Shown here in pieces: positions 16,076 to 23,887 of a stretch of 64,000 nucleotides of DNA (position 1 is the stretch's first letter; the number at the start of each line of letters is the position of its first letter). Both the position numbers and the translations under genes were made by a program. Under the pieces are notes generated by a model, which was not told the origin of the DNA, did not search any database, and saw nothing but the letters and a program-made list of their open reading frames with translations. The DNA comes from Parachitinimonas caeni (lineage in GTDB: Bacteria > Pseudomonadota > Gammaproteobacteria > Burkholderiales > Chitinimonadaceae): contig NZ_JARRAF010000016.1 in NCBI RefSeq assembly GCF_030129945.1, positions 1-64,000 on the forward strand. The letters run 5' to 3'.

Positions 16076-18487
16076 TCAGCGACGGCGGTCCATCACCAGC
16101 GGGGTCTTGCCGCTATGGGTGTGCCGCTCGAATTCGGCTACCGGGCGGCTGGAGACTTCCAGCTCCAGTAACTCGGTATCGAGGCCGAGTTTCAACTCCG
16201 GATCGGTGCTGACTCGGGCGCGTACCGCTTCGGCATCGCCATCAGCCAGCAGGCGGATGCATTCGCGGCCGGCTGAACCATATTCGAGGATCAGCTGGAT
16301 CGGGACTTCGGCCAGGGCGGCCAGCTTCTGCGGCTGAACAAACATGGTGCCGATACGGATCAGCGCGCCATGACGGCCCTGCAGCTCGAAGCGTGGGCTT
16401 TGGGCGCCGCAGGCGCATTCGCCATCAACCCAGCGCCCCAGATCGCCGATTTCGTAGCGGACGACTTTCTGGCCTTCACGGGCCCGGGAGGTAAACAGCA
16501 GGCGGCCGGACTCTCCTGGCGCCACGGGCTGGTCGGTCTCGGTATCGACGATTTCCAGCCACTGGGTATCTGTCAGCAGATGGAAGACGCCATCCGGGCT
16601 GGCATGGCAGGCATGGCCAAGTGGGCCGGCATCGACCGAGCCATAAATCGCCGAGCGGATGGTGGTGACGCCAAAGCTGGCAATGAACTCGCGCTGGCTG
16701 GCACCGAGGTGCTCGCCACCAAGCATCAGTTTTTTGATGCCGCCATAGGCACGCAATGTCTTTTCTTCGCGTACGAACAGCTGATAAATCGTGCTGGGCA
16801 TGCCGATCAGGGTGTTGACCTTCTGGCTGACGATCACGCTGGCGATTTCGCTGTAATCATCATCATTCGGACCACCCATCGGGTAGTGGGTAACTCCCAG
16901 CTTGTCGAGCAGGGTGAAGAAGCTGAGCAGGCCACCGTACAGATTGCCCGCGTACAACAGGTTCAGCACACGGTCGCTGGCGGGTTCGATACCGGCCGCG
17001 AACAGGCCATCGGCAGCGGCCTGCATCTGACGGTGGTAGTCGCCATAGCTGAAGCCTGCGAGCTTGGGCACGCCGCTGCTGCCGCCACTGCGGAAGAACA
17101 GCTGGGCACCATCGCGCATCGAATCATTCAGGAAGGCGGCTTTGTCCATGACGGGCTGACCGACGATGCTGGCAGGTGCCACGGGGGGCAGATCCAGCGT
17201 GGCTTGCCGTGGCAGCATGTCGGCGGCCAGCGTAACCGAGACGCGACGTGCCAGGCGGCTCAGGGCATACACGCCATCGTGTGGCTCGCCGCTGTAACCC
17301 TCGTGCATGGCCTGCATGGGGGCCAGACGGCCTACGCCCGCAGCAATCAGGGCATGGCTGAGGCCCGCCATGTCGGCAGCATTGGCCACCAGGCCGCAGC
17401 TCTGCAGGCGGGTGCGCCACGGGCGCAGGGTGTCTACCAGACGGGCTCGGGGCAGAGGCCGCAACAGCACGCTGCGGAACAGTGGCGATGGCTCGATGGC
17501 GGCTTCGTGCTTCCAGATGATGCGCCAGCCTTCGCCAGTCCAGATCCGGCTTGGCACTGCACCAAACACCTGGTCCAGACGCGTAAAGGCCAGACGGCTG
17601 GTGATGTCGGCGGCTTCCTGTTCGCTGGGTGTCAGCGCGGGCCACTGACTGGTGCGGCGGGCCATGGCTTCGGCCAGTTGTTCACCAATTGCCTGCAGGG
17701 TGGCTTGATCATCGCTATCTACAAAGACGACTTGTGGGCTGGAACAGGCTTGCTGGTCGAAACGGCAGACTTCATCGGCTACGGCGTCCAGTGCGGCGCT
17801 GTCGATGGCATTCGGAACCAGATAGGCAAAGCTGATCTTGTGTCCCCAGTCGATCCAGCGGCAGCCAGCGGGCAATTGCTTGCGAATGGCTTCCAGGGCG
17901 CTATCGCCACCCCAGGCCGAGACGCCATCGGCGTGAACCATCAGCTGTGGCAATTCGCTGGTCTTGGCGGGGGTGACGGCAATGAAGTCGGCCAGTTGAC
18001 CACTGGTGTCGCAGCTGAGGAAAGCCTGCAGCAGGCGTGCATTGATGCCGGCATCGCTGGAGCTGGGGCGTAGCCAGTTGACGTTGCCCAGCAGCAGACT
18101 TTCCAGAATGGCAAAGAAGGGTAGCAGGGGGGCATTGGCCGGCGTGACATGCACCACCAGGCCCAGCGGGCGCCATGCCTCGAAATGGGAGGCGCGGTAA
18201 TCAATGCGGCGCAACGAGAAAGGCTGCTCACCCAGTTCGCGCTTGAGTTTGGTTTTCAGGCTGGCGGGGGTGCAGAAGGCGGCAATTTCGTTACGTGCGG
18301 CGGCATCGACTTCGCTGCCGAGATCGAATTCACCGGCAGTCAGTCTGGCGGCAAAGCGTTCGGCAGTCGCCAGAACGGTTTCGATGTCGCAAGGTTGACC
18401 CAGTGCAATGGGAAGCCGTGCAGTCAGGCTGTTCAGGGCCTGATCAAGGCTGAGGGTTGGGCTGAGTTGGCCGTTGATGAGGTACAT
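16076..18487 (-). CDS. LuxC acyl-CoA reductase fused to a PaaK-like adenylation domain
   Basis: An 803-residue two-domain protein. Residues 1 to about 420 resemble LuxC, the reductase that takes acyl groups through a cysteine thioester to the aldehyde with NADPH; the expected active cysteine is in FDQQACSSPQ (about Cys248), with GLVVHVTPANAP and LRPSSSDAG also LuxC-like. Residues about 440-803 form a PaaK-like adenylate-forming domain with FFRSGGSSGVPKLAGF, MLGGEHLG, RSAIYGSVDAGPLG and a CACG cysteine pair. LuxC proteins are normally about 480 residues without this part. The fusion would couple acid activation and reduction in one chain. It starts 3 bases after the LuxE-like stop. Substrate unknown; no luxAB is present. 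Confidence 0.85.
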   Translation of the reverse strand: MYLINGQLSPTLSLDQALNSLTARLPIALGQPCDIETVLATAERFAARLTAGEFDLGSEVDAAARNEIAAFCTPASLKTKLKRELGEQPFSLRRIDYRASHFEAWRPLGLVVHVTPANAPLLPFFAILESLLLGNVNWLRPSSSDAGINARLLQAFLSCDTSGQLADFIAVTPAKTSELPQLMVHADGVSAWGGDSALEAIRKQLPAGCRWIDWGHKISFAYLVPNAIDSAALDAVADEVCRFDQQACSSPQVVFVDSDDQATLQAIGEQLAEAMARRTSQWPALTPSEQEAADITSRLAFTRLDQVFGAVPSRIWTGEGWRIIWKHEAAIEPSPLFRSVLLRPLPRARLVDTLRPWRTRLQSCGLVANAADMAGLSHALIAAGVGRLAPMQAMHEGYSGEPHDGVYALSRLARRVSVTLAADMLPRQATLDLPPVAPASIVGQPVMDKAAFLNDSMRDGAQLFFRSGGSSGVPKLAGFSYGDYHRQMQAAADGLFAAGIEPASDRVLNLLYAGNLYGGLLSFFTLLDKLGVTHYPMGGPNDDDYSEIASVIVSQKVNTLIGMPSTIYQLFVREEKTLRAYGGIKKLMLGGEHLGASQREFIASFGVTTIRSAIYGSVDAGPLGHACHASPDGVFHLLTDTQWLEIVDTETDQPVAPGESGRLLFTSRAREGQKVVRYEIGDLGRWVDGECACGAQSPRFELQGRHGALIRIGTMFVQPQKLAALAEVPIQLILEYGSAGRECIRLLADGDAEAVRARVSTDPELKLGLDTELLELEVSSRPVAEFERHTHSGKTPLVMDRRR

Positions 18488-18490
18488 GGA

Positions 18491-19621
18491 TCAGGACTCC
18501 CGAATCAGTTCAGAGGCGGCAAGGGCGCAGCTGCGGGCCTTGCTGGTGCTGGCACGTCCCAGCAGTTCAAACCAGTCTGTGGCAATACCGCAGCCACATT
18601 CATCGGCGCGGTGCAAGACGGCGAGGTCACTCATGACCACGCTATGGGCCGGGCTGGAGGTGATGTAAGGCGACACAAATTGGATGAAACCGCGCTGGCC
18701 GTAGTCCTGCACGGCAAACGTTGCGGTATCGCGGACATAGGCACGGGCATAAACCGGTACGTGAAAGCGGTGATTCGAGCACTCGACGTAAGGCACGCAA
18801 TGCTCAACCGAGCCGTAACCATCGCGGCAGCGAATGTCGGGAATACCCAACTGTTCGCCAAGACGGGCATAGAGCTTGGCCTTGGGGATTTCCTGGTCGG
18901 CGTGGGTCTTCCAGCCTCCGCCAAAGAACACCAGTGAGTCGGGATGCAGCTTCAAGGGCGGCAGCCCCATCTCGCGCATGCGCTCCAGCACAAACCACAT
19001 GAAGGCAGGGAAGCCCAGAATGCGCACGGGGGCGCCATCTTCAGCAAACTCCTGCAGGGCGCGGATTACACCAAACGGATCAAACTCATTGCCCTTGCCG
19101 GTGTGGCGCAGGGCATAGACGGCGCGCTTGACCGGCGCGTACTTGCACAGGAACTGGTCGGTATAGGCCGTACCCAGTGTGATGGTGCCGGCGGGCTCGT
19201 AGCTCAACAGCAGATAGTTGCAAGGGGTGTCGGGTGTTTCCCAGCCATAGTGGCGGAAGATATGGTCAACCATGCCTTGGGCTGCACCGATGCTGCGGTC
19301 GTCATAGCGCATGCGGCTTTTCTGGCCGGTGGTGCCGGAGGAGGTCAGCTCCAGTGCTTCCTTGCCCGATTCGCTCAGCAGCAGGCGCTGTTTGAAGTAG
19401 TTGGCAAAAATGGGTGGCAATTGCGACCAGTCCGGATTGGCGCCGAGGGTGTTGATATCAAAGCCATTCGCCGCAAGCCATTCGGCATAGTGGGGGCTGT
19501 GCTCATTGTGGTAGGCCACGATCTCACGCATGGCGGTATCAAACAGCCGATCGGTGTCGGCACTGGCTTGGTAAGGGTGGTCGAGCGCGCAGAGGGCGTC
19601 GACGTGGGCGAGGTTCGCCAC
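18491..19621 (-). CDS. LuxE-like acyl-protein synthetase
   Basis: Activates a carboxylic acid as acyl-AMP and in LuxE moves it to its own cysteine before handing it to LuxC. The 376-residue length equals that of LuxE. Seen are the adenylation motif LTSSGTTGQKSRMRYDD, VFFGGGWKTH, RDGYGSVEHCVPYVEC, and a cysteine at residue 365 in RSCALAASEL; the acyl-carrying cysteine reported for Vibrio LuxE is Cys364. The start is GTG at 19621, chosen because AGGAGA lies eight bases upstream and it matches LuxE length. Immediately followed by the LuxC fusion, as luxE works with luxC in light-emitting bacteria. Confidence 0.85.
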   Translation of the reverse strand: MANLAHVDALCALDHPYQASADTDRLFDTAMREIVAYHNEHSPHYAEWLAANGFDINTLGANPDWSQLPPIFANYFKQRLLLSESGKEALELTSSGTTGQKSRMRYDDRSIGAAQGMVDHIFRHYGWETPDTPCNYLLLSYEPAGTITLGTAYTDQFLCKYAPVKRAVYALRHTGKGNEFDPFGVIRALQEFAEDGAPVRILGFPAFMWFVLERMREMGLPPLKLHPDSLVFFGGGWKTHADQEIPKAKLYARLGEQLGIPDIRCRDGYGSVEHCVPYVECSNHRFHVPVYARAYVRDTATFAVQDYGQRGFIQFVSPYITSSPAHSVVMSDLAVLHRADECGCGIATDWFELLGRASTSKARSCALAASELIRES

Positions 19622-19700
19622 GGCAATTCTCCTGGTTTGTATGAATTCGGTCTGGTGCAGTCGGGAACCAAATGGGGTTGGCTCCCGACGGCGTTGGGGG

Positions 19701-20954
19701 CTAGCTGGCTTGGTTGGCCAACGCCGGCTCAGGCGGCTTGACCAACACACGAGTGATCGGTAAGGCGGCGGCAAACGCAGGGATGCTTGCCGCGATGATG
19801 TAGGCGGTCAGACTGTTTCCGGCGCCCAGGCTGGCCAGCAGCGAACTGCCGAGGCCGAAAATGGCAACCGAGATCATGCCGAGCATGGCCGATACGGAAC
19901 CTTTGCCGCTTTCACTGGAGAACAGCGTGATGCGATAGAGGGTGGCATTGCAGATGCCCAGGCCGAAGGCGTAGAGCGACAAGCCGCTGATCAATGCAAT
20001 GACATGGCCGGTGGCCAGTGTGGCAGCCAATGCCAGCGCGAGGCCGCCTAATACCGGGATCAGAGCCAGACGCACCAGCTGTTCGATCTCAAATTTCTCG
20101 ATCAGGAAGTTGAGCGCAAAGTTGCCGGCGATCAGCGCGCCAAAGATGGGCAACTGCCACAGCGCGTATTCCGTCGTACTCATGCCAAGGTTGTGCATCA
20201 GTAACAGGGGGGACAAGGCAATCCAGGCCAGCAGCGGCAAGCCGGTCAGGCCCAAGGCGATGCTGCCGGACATGAAGCGGCCATTGCGCAGCAGGTCGAG
20301 ATAAGCACTGGCAATGCTGCCGATATGCAGGGGCTGTGGCTCCAGACGGCTACCATCCTTACGCGTGACTCCAATGGTTTCCGGCATCAGGCAGTACAGC
20401 CCCAGCCAGACCAGCACGCCGAGCAAGGCAATGGCCAGAAACAGGGTACGCCAGGACATGACGGACAGCAGGGCACTTCCTACCAGCGGCCCAAGCAGCG
20501 GCGAAAGCAGGGCGATATTGGAGAACATGGCCATCAGCTTTACCGCGTCTGATTCGGCAAAGCCCTCCTGCAGGGCGGGGTAGCTCACCACGACGACAAA
20601 ACCCAAGCCAATGCCCTGGATGAAGCGCAAGGCGGTGAACAGGCGAATGTCGGTCACCCAGGGGGTGGCCAGGCAAGCCAGCGCAAAGCCTACGCAACCG
20701 ATCAGCAACAGGGGGCGACGACCAAAGCGGTCAGACAGCGGGCCGATCAGCCATTGGAAGGCCACGCCACCTAATAAATAAGCATTGAGCGAGAGTGGAA
20801 CGTAACGGGTGTCTGCGCGCAGATCGTTGACGACGCTCAGCATGCCAGGCATGACGACATCGCTGCCAACATAGGTCAATAATTCGAACAGAGATAACAG
20901 CAGGCAAAACAGCAGTGCGCGCAAAGGCGAAATGGGTAGTAGCGAATTGGGCAT
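19701..20954 (-). CDS. MdfA-like MFS exporter
   Basis: Twelve-helix major facilitator, 417 residues, close in pattern to the multidrug exporter MdfA. The membrane-embedded acidic residue of helix 1 is kept (SLFELLTYVGSDVVMPGML, Glu24), as are GPLSDRFGRRP after helix 2, RFIQGIGLGFV and the PLLGPLVGSALL motif C-like stretch. It would export a drug-like or lipophilic compound across the inner membrane by proton exchange. First gene of the leftward lux-like operon, 79 bases before the LuxE-like gene, so it may export the product. The start at 20954 gives the usual short N-terminus; the ribosome site is weak. Confidence 0.87.
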   Translation of the reverse strand: MPNSLLPISPLRALLFCLLLSLFELLTYVGSDVVMPGMLSVVNDLRADTRYVPLSLNAYLLGGVAFQWLIGPLSDRFGRRPLLLIGCVGFALACLATPWVTDIRLFTALRFIQGIGLGFVVVVSYPALQEGFAESDAVKLMAMFSNIALLSPLLGPLVGSALLSVMSWRTLFLAIALLGVLVWLGLYCLMPETIGVTRKDGSRLEPQPLHIGSIASAYLDLLRNGRFMSGSIALGLTGLPLLAWIALSPLLLMHNLGMSTTEYALWQLPIFGALIAGNFALNFLIEKFEIEQLVRLALIPVLGGLALALAATLATGHVIALISGLSLYAFGLGICNATLYRITLFSSESGKGSVSAMLGMISVAIFGLGSSLLASLGAGNSLTAYIIAASIPAFAAALPITRVLVKPPEPALANQAS

Positions 20955-21377
20955 CAATTGTTCAGTTCGGTGGTCTGATAAATGTGGCCAACTGGGTAAG
21001 TTGGGCTTAATTGTGCTGTGCATCATAACTGAATTTGCGATTTTTTTGAAGAGAAATTTGTGTTTATATTCTTTGTGTTACATCATTTTGATGATAAATG
21101 ACCATTGGATTGCACAGCACTATTGAGCCAATATTTCAGAATTGTTTTGTCAATTGGATGTTTTCCCTAGCACGTAAAATTGAGGGGTAAATACCGACAA
21201 AAAAGGTGAACTATCTAAGTTGATGTCGCATTATCGATATATCCAAATGGACTATTTTGATAAGAGAGCGTTCTTAAGCGGCCTTGCCGGTGGGGTGTCT
21301 TGATGCTGTCAAGTCATGGCGGGGCGTCAAGAGCCTAGCTATAACAGAGTGAGAATGACGAACCTGGATGTGGCGTG
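20955..21377. promoter_or_regulatory. AT-rich divergent control region of the lux-like cluster
   Basis: These 423 bases separate the leftward exporter operon from the rightward binding-protein gene. About 21030-21250 is strongly AT-rich. CATCATTTTGATG at 21081-21093 is an inverted repeat and could be an operator. GCGTCAAGAGCCTAG at 21324-21338 is a decayed end of the dispersed repeat family. No gene is seen here. Confidence 0.45.
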
Positions 21378-22103
21378 ATGGGAAAAGGCTGGCTGGCTGG
21401 CTTGATAATGGTGATGGCGGGTACCGCGCAAGCCGAGTTGTTGCGGGTGGGTTTTGGTACCAACAAGCCGCCTTATATCTTTGAAGCGGAGAAGCGCGGT
21501 CTGGAAGTGGACATCATTGAGCAGGCGGCACTACGGGCCGGGTACGAGATCGAGCCCTTTTTCGCACCGCTGGAGCGCCTGCACCAGATGCTGGGCAGGG
21601 GGCAGCTGGATGCGATTGCCACTACGAATCAGATGAGTGGTATCCAGGCGCATTATTCAGCCCCCTACATCCAGTACCAGAACTTTGCTGTGGCACTGGC
21701 CTCGCGGCGGCTGGAGATACGCACTATCGCCGATCTTGGCAAATACTCGGTCAGCGCATTTCAGCGCGCACGATTTCTGCTCGGATCGGAGTTTCAGGCA
21801 ATGGCGAGCAGCAATCCCAACTATCGGGAGGAAGCTCAGCAGATTGTTCGCAATCGGCTGTTGTACGCCGGCCGCATCGACGTGATTGTTGGCGACCGTC
21901 GCATAATCGAATATTTCAATCGGGAAGTGGGTAATCTGGTCGATGTCAAACAACCGCTTACCTGGTTTGCCATCTTTCCGCCTACGCAATATCAATTGGG
22001 TTGCAAGCTGGCGACGCAATGTGAGCGCTTCAGCGATGGCTTGCAGGCTTTGCGCAGCAGTGGGGCGTACGAGCAGATCGAGAAGCGTTATGCCGCTTTC
22101 TGA
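21378..22103 (+). CDS. Periplasmic solute-binding protein (SBP_bac_3 type)
   Basis: A 241-residue secreted protein with a signal peptide ending in AQA (about residue 20) and the family-3 extracellular solute-binding fold: LRVGFGTNKPPYIFEAEKRGLEVDIIEQAAL, then GQLDAIATTNQ. Such proteins bind polar amino acids for ABC importers, but no permease or ATPase gene is nearby, and the arginine and aspartate that grip the amino-acid backbone are not clearly kept. It may be a sensor-like or orphan binding protein. ATG at 21378 is preferred over GTG three bases earlier. Confidence 0.75.
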   Translation: MGKGWLAGLIMVMAGTAQAELLRVGFGTNKPPYIFEAEKRGLEVDIIEQAALRAGYEIEPFFAPLERLHQMLGRGQLDAIATTNQMSGIQAHYSAPYIQYQNFAVALASRRLEIRTIADLGKYSVSAFQRARFLLGSEFQAMASSNPNYREEAQQIVRNRLLYAGRIDVIVGDRRIIEYFNREVGNLVDVKQPLTWFAIFPPTQYQLGCKLATQCERFSDGLQALRSSGAYEQIEKRYAAF

Positions 22104-22226
22104 TCTGTGGGCCTGATGTGGCGGAGATGGGGGGCGCCATGCGGTTGTTTGCTTGCACGGCGCGCCCGCAAGCCCGGCAGGTTGCCGGGCCGGTCTGGTG
22201 AATGGTGGCGGTAGCGCCACTCACTA

Positions 22227-23420
22227 TTAAAAGCTATCGGCGGGTACTCGAATCCAGCCTTCCATAAGAACCCGTGCGCTGCGGCTCATGATGGCCCGGC
22301 TGACGGTCCAGTCACCATTGATTTGCTTCGCCTCTGCGCCAACCCGCAACGTGCCGGACGGGTGGCCGAAACGTACGGCAGTGCGTTCGCCGCCGCCCGC
22401 CGCAATATTGACCAAAGTGCCGGGGATCGCGGCGGCTGTACCGATAGCCACCGCACAGGTTCCCATCATGGCGTGGTGTAGCTTGCCCATCGACAGTGCC
22501 CGTACCTGCAGATCAATGTCCTTGCCCGCCACGGTTTTGCCGCTCGATGCCTTGTAATCGGCAGCGGGGGCCACAAAGGCGATTTTCGGGGTGTGCTGGC
22601 GGGTGGCGGCTTCGTCCAGCGTCTTGATCAGCCCCATGCGCAAGGCGCCGTGGGCGCGGATGGTCTCGAAGCGCATCAGCGCGGCGGTATCGTTATTGAT
22701 GGCTTCCTGCAGCTCACTGCCGGTGTAGCCGATGTCGGCTGCATTGACGAAGATGGTGGGGATGCCGGCGTTGATCAGGGTGGCTTTGAAAGTGCCGACG
22801 CCTGGCACCTCAAGGTCATCCACCAGCCTGCCGGTCGGGAACATCGCGCCCCCGCCGTCGCATTCCCCCTCATCGGCCGGATCGAGGAATTCGAGCACGA
22901 TTTCAGCGGCCGGGAAGGTCACGCCATCCAGTTCGAACTCGCCGGTTTCCTGCACCTGGCCGTGGCTGACCGGCACGTGGGCGATGATGGTCTTGCCGAT
23001 ATTGGCTTGCCAGATGCGCACGGTGCAGACGCCGTTTTCCGGGATGCGTGCCGGGTCAACCAGTCCGGCATGCAAAGCAAAGGCGCCGGCTGCGGTGGAT
23101 AGGTTGCCGCAGTTGCCGCTCCAATCGACAAAGGCCTTGTCGATGGAAACCTGACCATACAAGTAGTCTACATCGTGATCAGGCCGCGAACTTTTCGACA
23201 GGATCACGCACTTGCTGGTGCTGGAGGTAGCACCACCCATGCCGTCGATATGTTTGCCATAGGGGTCGGGGCTGCCAATGACGCGCAGGAACAGCTGGTC
23301 ACGGGCGGGGCCGGGCTGTTGGCAGCTTTCCGGTAGATCCTGCAGGCGGAAGAACACACCTTTGCTGGTGCCGCCACGCATATAGGTGGCGGGGATCTTG
23401 ATCTGGGGGGGGAGTGTCAT
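22227..23420 (-). CDS. prpF: 2-methylaconitate isomerase PrpF
   Basis: Works after AcnD in the methylcitrate cycle by converting trans-2-methylaconitate to the cis form used by aconitase. The 397-residue protein has the typical opening IKIPATYMRGGTSKGVFF, DGMGGATSSTSKCVILS, DWSGNCGNLSTAAGAFALHAGL with the catalytic-type cysteine, and the C-terminal MGKLHHAMMGTCAVAIGTAAAIPGTLVN. AGGAAA lies upstream of the ATG. It is the last gene of the prp operon; a GIY-YIG gene separates it from acnD, its usual direct neighbour. Confidence 0.95.
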   Translation of the reverse strand: MTLPPQIKIPATYMRGGTSKGVFFRLQDLPESCQQPGPARDQLFLRVIGSPDPYGKHIDGMGGATSSTSKCVILSKSSRPDHDVDYLYGQVSIDKAFVDWSGNCGNLSTAAGAFALHAGLVDPARIPENGVCTVRIWQANIGKTIIAHVPVSHGQVQETGEFELDGVTFPAAEIVLEFLDPADEGECDGGGAMFPTGRLVDDLEVPGVGTFKATLINAGIPTIFVNAADIGYTGSELQEAINNDTAALMRFETIRAHGALRMGLIKTLDEAATRQHTPKIAFVAPAADYKASSGKTVAGKDIDLQVRALSMGKLHHAMMGTCAVAIGTAAAIPGTLVNIAAGGGERTAVRFGHPSGTLRVGAEAKQINGDWTVSRAIMSRSARVLMEGWIRVPADSF

Positions 23421-23486
23421 GGGTGCGCGTTTCCTATGTTCGGCTTGAGACCCTCTCTTCCCCGTATGGAGGAGGGGGCTTTTTAA

Positions 23487-23807
23487 TTAACGGTTGTAGC
23501 CAATGGCAGGATCTTTGGCGTTGAGCGCCTTGATGAATTCCTTTTCCTTTTTGTTCAGGTCTTTAACCATCACGTTTTCGGCTGAGTAGAGAATTTCCTT
23601 ACTCACGGTGTAGGGTATTTGACCGTTAAGGTACTCACCCATATCGGCGAGCATGTCTCGTTTTCCTGCTTTCGGTGAACCAAAGTACTTAAAGAAGTCC
23701 ATGTTGGCCGTAGCGGCGGTATCTCGACCCACATAAATTTTGCCGTTGGGAAAAGTGACCTTATACACACATCCCCAAGGGATGATGTTGGTGCCTTTCT
23801 GTGTCAT
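23487..23807 (-). CDS. Small GIY-YIG nuclease-like protein inserted in the prp operon
   Basis: A 106-residue protein with the GIY-YIG nuclease pattern: GCVYKVTFPNGKIYVGRDT at residues 12-30 corresponds to the GIY and YIG motifs, and EKEFIKALNAKDPAIGYN near the C-terminus resembles the end of the I-TevI catalytic domain, placing Glu88 where I-TevI has its metal-binding Glu75. The conserved arginine between them is not obvious. It lacks a DNA-binding domain. It lies between acnD and prpF on their strand and is lower in GC than both, which suggests it arrived by transfer. Whether it is active is unknown. Confidence 0.7.
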   Translation of the reverse strand: MTQKGTNIIPWGCVYKVTFPNGKIYVGRDTAATANMDFFKYFGSPKAGKRDMLADMGEYLNGQIPYTVSKEILYSAENVMVKDLNKKEKEFIKALNAKDPAIGYNR

Positions 23808-23887
23808 GGGCTCAACTCTCAAGTTGTCGAAATAGTGCTATCGCTGCTGCCTCTGCCGCCGATCGCTGGCGGCAGAGGCAAGGCTGG

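Noticed and set aside
16370-18073. Long plus-strand open frame (567 codons) opposite the LuxC-PaaK gene
   Set aside because: It is antisense to a protein with clear LuxC and adenylation motifs; it exists because the GC-rich codon pattern leaves few stops. The translation has no domain character.
13667-20954. Possible bioluminescence operon
   Set aside because: LuxC- and LuxE-like proteins are present, but no luciferase (luxAB) or luxD is found, and the other members are ligase, GNAT and exporter. Light production is not supported.
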